Positions 45,012 to 53,126 of a stretch of 64,000 bases of DNA are shown piece by piece. The DNA lies in contig CAZWDL010000018.1 of assembly GCA_964632995.1 (NCBI GenBank), positions 12,741 through 76,740 of the forward strand, read 5' to 3'. Both the position numbers and the translations under genes were made by a program. Under the pieces are notes generated by a model. It saw only the letters and a program-made list of their open reading frames with translations. It did not search any database and was not told where the DNA came from. The stretch's first letter is position 1. The number at the start of each line of letters is the position of its first letter. Source of the stretch: CAZWDL01 sp964632995. Lineage in GTDB: Bacteria; Bacteroidota; Bacteroidia; Chitinophagales; Saprospiraceae.

Positions 45012-45022
45012 AACCCTTGCCT

Positions 45023-45922
45023 ATGCGATTTATCCAACACAAAAAAGAAGCCTACTGGTTTTACCGCTTTTTGTCCATGTTTTATGACAAATACGTCAAC
45101 CCCCTATTCTGGACGGAACAGATGCGTGACGCATCGCTGGAACTGGCGGAGCTGGATGAGCCCGGACTATCGGTCATCGACGTAGGCTCCGGAACGGGCT
45201 TTACCACAGAGGGTATCGTGCAGCAGGTACCGGCAGAGCAGGTGACCTGCGTTGACCAAAGTCCGCATCAGATGGCGAAAGCCAAGAGCAAACCTGCGCT
45301 GCGGCATTGCACCTTTCAACTCGGCGACGCCGAAAATATCCCCTTTGAAACCGACCGCTTCGACCGCTACGTGTCGGCAGGCAGTATCGAGTACTGGCCG
45401 GCTCCGCAGCGGGGCATCACCGAGGCTTACCGCGTCGTCAAACCCGGCGGAGTGGCACTGCTCATCGGTCCGCTGGAACCACAGGAAGATCTGGCGCGAT
45501 TCCTGGCCAATACCTGGATGTTATTCCCGAAAGAAAGGGAGTACCTGGAGTGGTTTGAACGCGCAGGCTTTACCGAAATCCGCATCCGCCACGTCAGCCC
45601 TCCCTGGGTAAGGGATAAAAAGGGCTACGGCATCGCCATTTCAGGGGTCAAACCGGAGCCCGGCAAGTCGCCCATTGATACCGGGACAAAGGAAGAAGAA
45701 ACAAAGGGAGGCATACTCCGTTACCTGCTCCTCATCGGCCGTTTGCTTATCGGCGCCGTTGCAGGTTTCTTTTTTATCCCCATCGCCATGCTGGGCTACT
45801 TGCGCAGCGCTTTCGATGAGGATATTCCCCCGGAACAACGCCCTCGCCTGAATGCGGATCAAATCATTCTGATCATGGTGATCCTGGCGTTGATTATACT
45901 CCTGCTTTCTTATCTTCTTTAA
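45023..45922 (+). CDS. VTE3-like MPBQ/MSBQ methyltransferase
   Basis: A 299-residue protein from the ATG at 45023. The start FIQHKKEAYWFYRFLSMFYD, then FWTEQMRD, VIDVGSGTGFTTEGIV (SAM site), DQSPHQMAKAK, SAGSIEYWPAPQRGITEAYRV and MLFPKEREYLEWF match what I remember of plant VTE3 very closely. Plant VTE3 methylates 2-methyl-6-phytylbenzoquinol (vitamin E) and the solanesyl analogue (plastoquinone). The C-terminus carries two hydrophobic helices (about 230-255 and 280-299), so the enzyme is membrane-bound, as in chloroplasts. The next gene is gamma-tocopherol-methyltransferase-like. Activity in this organism is inferred. Confidence 0.85.
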   Translation: MRFIQHKKEAYWFYRFLSMFYDKYVNPLFWTEQMRDASLELAELDEPGLSVIDVGSGTGFTTEGIVQQVPAEQVTCVDQSPHQMAKAKSKPALRHCTFQLGDAENIPFETDRFDRYVSAGSIEYWPAPQRGITEAYRVVKPGGVALLIGPLEPQEDLARFLANTWMLFPKEREYLEWFERAGFTEIRIRHVSPPWVRDKKGYGIAISGVKPEPGKSPIDTGTKEEETKGGILRYLLLIGRLLIGAVAGFFFIPIAMLGYLRSAFDEDIPPEQRPRLNADQIILIMVILALIILLLSYLL

Positions 45923-46079
45923 GCAGGGTTCATTTTTTCATGGCTTTACGGTTTCGTTGCCAGCCAGCCGTGGAAAATCTTGTCTATCCGGAAGTTTGTA
46001 CTTTAACGGGTGTTAACAGCACAGCCGTGAGCCCACGCAATACTGCAACACTGAGCCCAAAAGCATAAAAAGTGTAACC

Positions 46080-46919
46080 ATGAAATCCCTCAACGATCGC
46101 ATACAGGACTTCTACGACGCCTCGACCCAGCTCTGGCTCGATACCTGGGGGGAGCACATGCATCACGGGTATTACGGGGAAGAAGGGCGCGAAAAGAAAG
46201 ACCACCGGCAGGCGCAGGTCGACCTGTTGATGGCGTTGCTGAAATGGGGGGGCGTGGAGCAAGCCAACCGGATTTTGGATGCCGGCTGTGGGGTAGGGGG
46301 AAGCGCCCGGCTGTTGGCAAGCCTTTATGATGCCAGGGTTTTGGGCGTGACCCTCAGCCCGGTACAGGCGGAGCGCGCCCGGCAGTACAACCGGGAGGCT
46401 GGCCTGGAAGAACAGGTCCGTATTGAAGCCAGGGATATGATGGCCCTGCGTTTTGAGGAGGGGCCTTTTGATCTCATCTGGTCCATGGAAAGCGCGGAAC
46501 ACATCGAAGATAAAAAAAGATTACTGGAACTGTTCTACGAACTGCTGGAACCAGGAGGGCGGTTTCTCATGGCTACCTGGTGTCACCGCGATACGCCGCC
46601 GCGGCTTAGTGAAGGAGAGGTACACCTGCTGGATAAACTGTACCGCCTGTATCACCTGCCCCCTATGATCTCTATCGCCCGGTTTGAAACGCTCGCCCGG
46701 CAGGCCGGGTTTGAGCAAGTAAAAGTGAACGACTGGAGTGATGCCGTCGCGCCTTTCTGGCAGGCGGTTATTCGCTCCGCATTTAGCTGGGCAGGGCTGA
46801 GCGGGTTGTTGAAGGCGGACTGGTCCACACTCAAAGGCGCCTGGGCAATGCGTTATATGACACAGGGATACCGGCAGGGAACCATTAAATTCGGGGTTAT
46901 TCAAGGTCAAAAACCATGA
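46080..46919 (+). CDS. Gamma-tocopherol methyltransferase-like (VTE4-type)
   Basis: A 279-residue SAM enzyme. FYDASTQLWLDTWGEHMHHGYYG (about 12-34), the SAM site ILDAGCGVGGSARLLA (about 65-80), GVTLSPVQAERA, DLIWSMESAEHIEDK, FLMATWCHRD and DWSDAVAPFW are all typical of the gamma-tocopherol methyltransferase group, which also includes some other SAM methyltransferases acting on lipid-soluble substrates. The family normally adds the last methyl to chromanols. The gene overlaps the prenyltransferase gene by 4 nt, a strong sign of one pathway. Other substrates in the same fold are possible, so the exact substrate is inferred. Confidence 0.87.
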   Translation: MKSLNDRIQDFYDASTQLWLDTWGEHMHHGYYGEEGREKKDHRQAQVDLLMALLKWGGVEQANRILDAGCGVGGSARLLASLYDARVLGVTLSPVQAERARQYNREAGLEEQVRIEARDMMALRFEEGPFDLIWSMESAEHIEDKKRLLELFYELLEPGGRFLMATWCHRDTPPRLSEGEVHLLDKLYRLYHLPPMISIARFETLARQAGFEQVKVNDWSDAVAPFWQAVIRSAFSWAGLSGLLKADWSTLKGAWAMRYMTQGYRQGTIKFGVIQGQKP

Positions 46920-47812
46920 ACTTAATTAAAAACTTTATTCGCTTCTCTCGTTTGCATACCGTCATCGGCACTACGTTGAGCATTTCTGCTTTATACTTGC
47001 TGGCACTCTCTTTTTCCGACTACACGGAATGGTATTTCGGCACCTACCTGCTCTCACTGCTTAGTTGTCTGGGCGCCAATATCTACATTGTGGGGCTCAA
47101 TCAGATCACCGATGTGGAGATCGACCGGATTAACAAGCCTTACCTTCCGCTGGCCTCCGGCGCTTATTCCATGCAAACGGGTTATATACTCATTTTTGCG
47201 GCAGTGGCTATCTCACTGATGATCGCTTTTTCCCTAGGGCGCTATTTGCTGTGGACGGTCCTGCTTAGCCTGGCGCTGGGCACCGCCTACTCCCTGCCGC
47301 CGCTACGGCTGAAACGCTTTCATTTCTGGGCGGCCTTCTGTATCATCGCCGTGCGAGGGCTGATTGTCAACTTGCTGTTGTTTTTACATTTTCACTCAAC
47401 GATCAATGACGTATCCGGAATTCCAACGGTCATCTGGCTGCTCACTGCTACCATCTTTATCTACAGCATCGTGATCGCCTGGTTCAAGGATATCCCCGAT
47501 GTAGAAGGGGACCGTCGCTATGAGATCAACACCCTGAGCATACGCATGGGGGCCGGGCGGGTATTCCTGGCCGGCAATCTGATTCTTTCCCTGACACTTC
47601 TGCTCCTGATCATTCTGCCGCTGCAGCTAGATATCGGTGTCAATGCCAAAGTGCTGACCATTGCCCACTTCCTCCTCCTGGGCCTGTTGTGGGCCGCCAT
47701 CCGGCAGGTCGATCTGCGCCGCAAATCGTCCATTACTTTCTTTTACCAGTTCATTTGGGTATTATTTTTTTTGGAGTACATCAGTTTTGCCTTAGCCGGA
47801 TTGTCGAGTTAA
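46916..47812 (+). CDS. Homogentisate prenyltransferase-like UbiA protein
   Basis: A 298-residue integral membrane prenyltransferase with about eight helices. The two Asp-rich motifs are NQITDVEIDRINKPYLPLA (about 62-80) and FKDIPDVEGDRRYEINTLS (about 189-207). The extra words KPYLPLASG and DIPDVEGD are those of homogentisate phytyl/geranylgeranyl/solanesyl transferases (VTE2, HST). They join homogentisate to a prenyl diphosphate with loss of CO2. UbiA proteins for menaquinone or heme differ in these motifs. The gene overlaps the VTE4-like gene by 4 nt and closes the cluster. Confidence 0.87.
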   Translation: MNLIKNFIRFSRLHTVIGTTLSISALYLLALSFSDYTEWYFGTYLLSLLSCLGANIYIVGLNQITDVEIDRINKPYLPLASGAYSMQTGYILIFAAVAISLMIAFSLGRYLLWTVLLSLALGTAYSLPPLRLKRFHFWAAFCIIAVRGLIVNLLLFLHFHSTINDVSGIPTVIWLLTATIFIYSIVIAWFKDIPDVEGDRRYEINTLSIRMGAGRVFLAGNLILSLTLLLLIILPLQLDIGVNAKVLTIAHFLLLGLLWAAIRQVDLRRKSSITFFYQFIWVLFFLEYISFALAGLSS

Positions 47813-47819
47813 AGTGTTT

Positions 47820-47891
47820 GAGTGTTTGAGTTCCTGAGGGTCTGGGTTACCGAGCAATCGGTAGGTTGGAAACCCAAGAACACAAACACTC
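47820..47891. terminator. Long imperfect palindrome after the cluster
   Basis: Outer arms GAGTGTTTGAGTTC (47820-47833) and GAACACAAACACTC (47878-47891) enclose an inner stem, with CCGAGCAATCGG in the centre. It lies 8 nt behind the prenyltransferase stop and may end the transcript; the words resemble other intergenic repeats. Confidence 0.5.
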
Positions 47892-47945
47892 AACCCGGAT
47901 TATTCATGGGATTGTAATAGCTTAAGTCATGAATAATACGGGTTA
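47892..47945. repeat. Inverted repeat with CCGGATTATTCATG arms
   Basis: AACCCGGATTATTCATG (47892-47908) is inverted at 47929-47945. A related sequence (CATGAATAATCCGGGTT) occurs at 59458-59474, so this is a dispersed repeat. Confidence 0.6.
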
Positions 47946-48091
47946 AGAAAAAAGAATGCAGCGAGTAGGCTGCGAAAAACGAGTATGCAAACGAAATGCC
48001 AATTCGATTGGGAAAAGGAAACAGGGAAGGTTGAAGAATAAGGCAGGTTCCCGCGGTAAGTCTTCTGAACATTTATGACGAATTCGCTTAC

Positions 48092-48346
48092 ATTATCAAC
48101 CAACTGGCTGTTCTGAAAGCCATGCTGGGCGACTTAAAGCGAGTGAAAAGAATAGTGAAGGTCTTAGGTATGGTCAATTCAGATCCAAACTTCACCGATC
48201 AGCCAAAAGTAATTAATGGGTTTTCTGATTTGATGGTCGAGGTTTTTGGTGAAAGGGGTAAGCACGCACGCGCAGCTGTTGGGATGGCTTCATTACCCAG
48301 AGGGCAGGCCGTTGAAATCGAATTGGTTGTAGAAATTTATGAGTAG
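48092..48346 (+). pseudogene. RidA/YjgF family remnant, N-terminal half missing
   Basis: The frame from 48092 reads IINQLAVLKAMLGDLKRVKRIVKVLGMVNSDPNFTDQPKVINGFSDLMVEVFGERGKHARAAVGMASLPRGQAVEIELVVEIYE in sense, which is the second half of a RidA (reactive intermediate deaminase) protein, including the conserved Arg and Glu residues near GKHARAAVG. The upstream sequence has no RidA N-terminus. An ATG at 48122 could allow translation of 74 residues but half the fold is lost. Likely a decayed gene. The family removes reactive enamines. Confidence 0.7.
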
Positions 48347-48594
48347 CGTAAGTATTCATAAGGTTATTGCTTGTGCATTCTCATATTGCATTAGATAAAA
48401 TCAACAATAAGTGTTTCCGGTGCACAAGGAAAATCTCAAAAATATGCCTCTCATAAGTTTCCGAAACTGTCTTGGGAAGTTCAAAAACTGGAAGATTATC
48501 TGATCCTGAACTCAGCGTAGGTTCGTTCTAATATATCCAAGTTGTCCGGTTAAATGCGGGCTATTACACGCAATGATTTAAATGACTTCCTCTT
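48347..48594. other. Intergenic region
   Basis: About 250 nt behind the RidA remnant with no gene, repeat or hairpin that I can support. Confidence 0.4.
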
Positions 48595-48807
48595 TCACTC
48601 CGGATCGCTGGTCATAAAGAACCCCAGAAACACAATCAGCGAAATCACCGCGTACAGCGCCACGGCCCGGTCAAGGAGGTGAAAAGCCTCCTGCGTGCCG
48701 GTTTGCCAGTACCGGGTGCCGATGTAGAGGACAGCGATGAGTATGGTGACGGACCATATCCGGACTGGCCGGGGCAGTTCCCGGAAGAAGTCTTTCAGCT
48801 TTTGCAT
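48595..48807 (-). CDS. Small membrane protein of unknown function
   Basis: A 70-residue protein from an ATG at 48807 (MQKLKDFFRELPRPVRIW), with alternative starts up to 48849. Two hydrophobic helices lie at about residues 18-33 and 48-63 (VTILIAVLYIGTRYW and ALYAVISLIVFLGFFM). It ends SDPE. No family recognised. It lies alone with a gap on either side. Confidence 0.55.
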   Translation of the reverse strand: MQKLKDFFRELPRPVRIWSVTILIAVLYIGTRYWQTGTQEAFHLLDRAVALYAVISLIVFLGFFMTSDPE

Positions 48808-48943
48808 AGTTGGCGACTTTTGCATGTTGGCTCTTTGTATCAAGAGCACAAAATAGGTAAAAGTGTAACAATGGCAGGAAAGTTTGCAGGGAAGGTGTTC
48901 GGAATGGAGGGAAAGCCCTTTTTGGAGTGATGGTCCTTCCGCG

Positions 48944-48990
48944 ATAAAAGGAGAAAGGAGCCATCCCGGACAGTACCGGAATGACTCCTT
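48944..48990 (-). terminator. Terminator behind degP
   Basis: An imperfect hairpin (left arm GGAGCCATCCCGG, right arm CCGGAATGACTCC) stands 67 nt downstream of the degP stop; read on the minus strand it is followed by a T-rich stretch (TTTCTCCTTTTA). Confidence 0.5.
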
Positions 48991-49056
48991 CGCTCTATTA
49001 ATTTTGGATATATATTAGCCGAAGCCGCCGTTTAGAACGGCCTCTGATTGAAGCTT

Positions 49057-50550
49057 TCACTGATCCATGCCGAAAGCGTAGTACTGCATACCGGGTTCAC
49101 CGGGATACCTTCCTTCGAGCAGGACGCCGCCTTGGCGGCCTTCGAGCGCTTCGTTAAATTCTTCCACATTGCGGACGAGCTGGTCGTTCACCTTGGTGAT
49201 GATGAAACCTTCGCGCATCTGCGTGGTGCGGCGGAGCTTCCCTGGGTAGAGGCGTTCGACGACCACACCGCCGGGAATGTCCAGTTCGGTTGCCGTTTCT
49301 TCATCCAGCGTTCTGAACTCGGCGCCGAGCGTGCGCGACAGTTCGCGGTTGGCGTCAGCCATCAGTTCGGGCTGTCCTTCGCGGCTGTTGAGCTCCACAT
49401 TGAAAACGCGCTCCTTGCCGTTGCGGTCGACGGTAACCTTCACCTCATCACCAGGACGGTGGCGGGCAATCAGCTCCTGCAGTTCGGAAGAGTTGGTTAC
49501 CTCCATGCCATCGACGGCGATAATGACGTCACCTGCTTTGATGCCGGCCTCAGCAGCAGCGCTGTTCGGCATCAGGCTGTCGACGTAGGCGCCGGTGGTA
49601 AGCTCCAGATTTTTCTCACTGGCCAGATTGCCGTCTACCGGGCGGATCATTACGCCGAGCACGCCGCGCTGAACGGCGCCGTATTCCATGAGATCTTCCA
49701 CTACCTTCTGAACGATGTTGGCCGGAACGGCGAAGCCATAACCGGAATAAGAGCCGGTGGGGCTGGCAATAGCTGTATTGATGCCCACTATGCCGCCTTC
49801 CAGGTTAACCAGGGCGCCGCCGCTGTTGCCGGGGTTGATGGCCGCGTCGGTCTGGATAAAGCTCTCTACCGCATACTGCTCACGCAGGATATTGATGCTG
49901 CGGGCCTTGGCGCTGACGATCCCGGCGGTTACCGTGCTGTTCAGGCTGAAGGGGGTACCCACTGCCAGTACCCACTGCCCGATGCGCACCTCGTCGGAAT
50001 TAACAAAAGGCAGGGAAGGCAAGTCGTTTTCCTTAATGCGAATCAAAGCCAGGTCGGTACTCGGATCCGTGCCGATGACATCTGCTTTGTAGGTGCGGTT
50101 GTCGGAAAGGGTGACCTCTACGTCGTCGGCATCGGCGATCACGTGGTTGTTCGTAACAATGTAACCATCGGCGTTGATAATCACACCGGAACCGGTGCCC
50201 ACGCGAGGCTGTGGCGTACCTTGCCGCTGCGGCAACTGATCACCGAAGAAATCGCGAAACAGGTCGGGGATACGGGCTTGTGGTCCCTGATTCCGGGTCG
50301 GATTGGTTTGGGTCGACTTGATGTGTACGACAGCCGGAACCACGCGCTCTGCAGTTTCGGTGAAGCTGGGCAGACCAGCAACATTTGGCATGTTTTCCGT
50401 ATAGTTGGTCTGCTTAGCCGGCGTTGCAGAGACGTGTTCTACCTGTATCTTACCGGTGTTGATGGCCCCTGTCCACTGTAAGGATAGCACCGTGAGCACG
50501 CTACTCATCACGGCGACAATCGCAGCTAAAAGAATAATTTTCCTTGACAT
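49057..50550 (-). CDS. HtrA/DegP-type periplasmic serine protease
   Basis: A 497-residue protease. An N-terminal membrane or signal segment (about 5-24) precedes the trypsin-like domain with catalytic His in TNNHVIADADD (about 137), Asp in DPSTDLALIRI (about 167) and Ser in NPGNSGGAL (about 243). Two PDZ domains follow (SAAAEAGIKAGDVIIAVDG and later LRRTTQMREGFIITKVND). It degrades and repairs misfolded envelope proteins. It is a single gene; its upstream gap is large and divergent from moeA. Confidence 0.93.
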   Translation of the reverse strand: MSRKIILLAAIVAVMSSVLTVLSLQWTGAINTGKIQVEHVSATPAKQTNYTENMPNVAGLPSFTETAERVVPAVVHIKSTQTNPTRNQGPQARIPDLFRDFFGDQLPQRQGTPQPRVGTGSGVIINADGYIVTNNHVIADADDVEVTLSDNRTYKADVIGTDPSTDLALIRIKENDLPSLPFVNSDEVRIGQWVLAVGTPFSLNSTVTAGIVSAKARSINILREQYAVESFIQTDAAINPGNSGGALVNLEGGIVGINTAIASPTGSYSGYGFAVPANIVQKVVEDLMEYGAVQRGVLGVMIRPVDGNLASEKNLELTTGAYVDSLMPNSAAAEAGIKAGDVIIAVDGMEVTNSSELQELIARHRPGDEVKVTVDRNGKERVFNVELNSREGQPELMADANRELSRTLGAEFRTLDEETATELDIPGGVVVERLYPGKLRRTTQMREGFIITKVNDQLVRNVEEFNEALEGRQGGVLLEGRYPGEPGMQYYAFGMDQ

Positions 50551-50800
50551 ATTGAATGACTTTTTATTAGTGATGCTTTTACACGATCAAAAGACAACGG
50601 CAACCCTCTCCAGGTTTGTTGCCGTCTTGTTAAAGATCCTTTAATGTTTTCTTTCGAAAATCTTTTTCGCCGTAATGCATCGTTAGGTTGATCGACGAAA
50701 ATTTAGAATTTGATGTATGCTCTACGCAAATAGGTTTTAATTCTCAAACCATTACGACGTCAGTATAAAATCATGTAGTATTTTCAAAAAAATGGCAAGA

Positions 50801-50912
50801 ACTATTCCAAGGGATTTAATCTTGTCGGATCAAAAAGACGTCAGAAACCAGATAGCAGACGCCAGACCTTCCCAAAGAGGAGTATCCGGTCGTCAAAACT
50901 TCGTTCCTTGCA
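50801..50912. repeat. MITE-like repeat, copy 1
   Basis: This stretch matches 61903-62018 over most of its length (TCGGATCAAAAAGACG, then CAGACGCCAGACCTTCC, then GTTCCTTGCA). The termini of this copy are less well kept than in copy 2. Confidence 0.7.
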
Positions 50913-50991
50913 AAAGCTTTGAAATAATGTCAATCTGTTACCTGCATTTTAAGACAGGCTTAACCTATTTTAAAATTTGTTAAAGGGAGCA

Positions 50992-51065
50992 CAGACCTGC
51001 CAGATTTTTTTGTCGATCTTCTCCGCATCCTTAATACGTACGATTTCTGAAATCTGGCAAGTCTG
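50992..51065. repeat. Inverted repeat CAGACCTGCCAGATTT
   Basis: CAGACCTGCCAGATTT (50992-51007) is inverted at 51050-51065 as AAATCTGGCAAGTCTG, with a 42-nt loop. Typical of short non-autonomous repeats in this group. Confidence 0.6.
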
Positions 51066-51138
51066 GGTTTCTGGTGCTGGGATACTGATGAAAAATGACT
51101 AAATTCCCAGCGTTTACCTATGATCACAAAAGACATCC

Positions 51139-52335
51139 ATGATCAGTGTTGCGGAAGCCACGGAAATCATTTTGGATAATACGAAGGACTACGGCGTCGA
51201 GTCACTACCTCTGCGACAGACCAACGGCCGGGTTTTGCGGGAGCCGCTGCTGGCTGATCGCGATTTTCCGCCCTTTAACCGGGTCGCTATGGACGGCATC
51301 GCCATTCGCTACGAGGCCTACGCCGCGGGTCAGCGGAGTTTTCCCGTGGAAGGAATTCTGGGAGCAGGAGCGGAGCCCCGCTCGCTTAAGAATCCGGAGG
51401 GTTGCATAGAAGTGATGACCGGGGCCGTTTTGCCGGAAGGCGCCGATACGGTGGTGCGTTACGAAGAAGTAGAGCTCCATGATGGGATTGCTACGATTCA
51501 AAGCAGGAGGGTTAAAAAGGAACAGAATGTCCAGAAACAGGGACTCGAGCGCCGTAAGGGCGAGCTGATTGTCCGGCAGGGGCGCCGTTTGTCACCGGCA
51601 GAGGCCGGGGTGGCGGCAACGGTGGGAAAAGCTACGGTGAAAGTCGCCCGGCTGCCGCGAACTGTGATTATTTACACAGGAAGTGAACTGGTGGAAGTTG
51701 AAGAGGCGCCCAGACCGCATCAGATCCGTGCCTCAAACGTATACACAATTGCCTCCGTACTGGAAGAATGGAGTATAAAAGCCGACTTGCTTCATCTGCC
51801 GGACGATGAACTTTATATTCGCCGGGAAGTACAGGATTGTCTGAAAAATTACGACCTCATTCTGCTCACGGGAGGGATTTCCAAAGGCAAGTACGACTAC
51901 GTACCCGCCGTTTTGCTGGAATCAGGGGTCAGCCAGTTGTTCTACAAAGTAGCCCAGCGACCGGGTAAGCCCTTTTGGTTTGGGAACGTCCCGGGAGGCC
52001 CTTTCGTTTTCGCTTTACCCGGCAACCCGGTCTCGGCCTTTATGTGCACCCTGAGGTATGCCGTTCCCTGGCTGCGGGCAAGCCTGGGCATGGCCCCCTT
52101 CGAGGGGCATTACACCCAGCTGTCTGAGGACCTGGTTTTTAAGAAGGCTCAAACGTATTTCATCCAGGTCAAAACCCGCTTTACGCTCGACGGCCGGATG
52201 ATCGCCGACGCTGTTTCCGCCCGTGGTTCCGGTGATCTGGCCAGCCTGGCCGATGCCGACGGTTTCATTGAACTGCCGCCCGAACGAAAGGCGTTTAAGG
52301 CGGGAGTGGCTTATCGGTACTATGCTTACCGGTGA
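51139..52335 (+). CDS. moeA: Molybdopterin molybdotransferase
   Basis: A 398-residue MoeA of normal length. Motifs: PPFNRVAMDGIAIR (about 50-63), GAVLPEGADTVVRYE (about 94-108), VIIYTGSELVE, HQIRASNVY, LTGGISKGKYDYVP and FALPGNPVSAFM. It inserts molybdate into adenylated molybdopterin. moaC follows after 63 nt and a MobA-type enzyme after that, so this is a molybdenum-cofactor unit. Confidence 0.95.
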   Translation: MISVAEATEIILDNTKDYGVESLPLRQTNGRVLREPLLADRDFPPFNRVAMDGIAIRYEAYAAGQRSFPVEGILGAGAEPRSLKNPEGCIEVMTGAVLPEGADTVVRYEEVELHDGIATIQSRRVKKEQNVQKQGLERRKGELIVRQGRRLSPAEAGVAATVGKATVKVARLPRTVIIYTGSELVEVEEAPRPHQIRASNVYTIASVLEEWSIKADLLHLPDDELYIRREVQDCLKNYDLILLTGGISKGKYDYVPAVLLESGVSQLFYKVAQRPGKPFWFGNVPGGPFVFALPGNPVSAFMCTLRYAVPWLRASLGMAPFEGHYTQLSEDLVFKKAQTYFIQVKTRFTLDGRMIADAVSARGSGDLASLADADGFIELPPERKAFKAGVAYRYYAYR

Positions 52336-52398
52336 AGTAAGGGAGAGCTAGGTGGATGCCTGACCAATAATTTTTGATGGTATCAAAATATTCATTTC

Positions 52399-52878
52399 AT
52401 GGCAAAAAAATTTTCTCATCTCGATAGCGCCGGCAACCCCAGTATGGTGGATGTCGGTCAGAAAAAAGTGACGCAGCGACTGGCCCGCGCCCGCAGTATT
52501 GTCGTATTGGGCGAAGAAATTATGGAGCAGTTGGAAAACCAGGAGATTCATACGAAAAAAGGCCCCGTTTTTCAGACGGCGATCATCGCCGGGGTGATGG
52601 CTGCCAAAAAAACCGGCGATTTAATTCCCCTGTGCCACCCCCTGGGTATGGACAACTGTCAGATCGATATTCAGGTGAACGATCAACGGGAGGTGGTTAT
52701 CGACTGTACCGCCAGCGTCAATGCAAAAACCGGCATCGAGATGGAAGCATTGACCGGCGCCACCATCGCCGCCCTGACGATTTACGACATGTGCAAGGCC
52801 TTCTCTCATGATATTCTGATCAAGGAAACCAGGCTCATGGAGAAAAGAGGCGGAAAAAGGGACTTTAAACGCGACTGA
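52399..52878 (+). CDS. moaC: Cyclic pyranopterin monophosphate synthase
   Basis: A 159-residue protein with MVDVGQKKVTQRLARARS at the start, LIPLCHPLGMDNCQIDI in the middle and EMEALTGATIAALTIYDMCKAF near the end, all signatures of MoaC. With MoaA it builds the tricyclic precursor of molybdopterin. moaA is not in the window. It lies in the moeA-moaC-mobA run. Confidence 0.95.
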   Translation: MAKKFSHLDSAGNPSMVDVGQKKVTQRLARARSIVVLGEEIMEQLENQEIHTKKGPVFQTAIIAGVMAAKKTGDLIPLCHPLGMDNCQIDIQVNDQREVVIDCTASVNAKTGIEMEALTGATIAALTIYDMCKAFSHDILIKETRLMEKRGGKRDFKRD

Positions 52879-53126
52879 AGGGTCAACCGGAATATAGCCG
52901 GAAGCGTTTTGGAAAACAATAGTGTAGAACTTTAGCCGGGCCGACGCTGTCGGCCATGGTTTAATAGTTTAGCAGAAAAGCCGGGATTTACAAAGGTCTG
53001 CTTACCATTCTCTGAATGAACCTGGATTTTCGTCAGCTAAGCTCTGCCGGTCCCTAAACTAAACCAGCTGCCCCAGCGGGGCGGCGACTGAACTTCTAAA
53101 CTCCATCCGATATACAACGACTATCT

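Larger units (their letters stand above)
50551..51138. other. Intergenic gap between divergent degP and moeA
   Basis: About 590 nt. Besides the two repeat elements listed separately, the outer parts are AT-rich and presumably carry the promoters. No gene is supported. Confidence 0.45.

Noticed and set aside
43523..47812. Menaquinone or ubiquinone gene cluster
   Set aside because: The UbiA motifs (KPYLPLASG, DIPDVEGD) and the VTE3 and VTE4-type methyltransferases fit homogentisate-derived quinols better; no men or ubi genes are near.
49048..50481. 477-residue plus-strand frame opposite degP
   Set aside because: The minus strand has the full HtrA triad and PDZ domains; the long antisense frame is a codon-bias effect.
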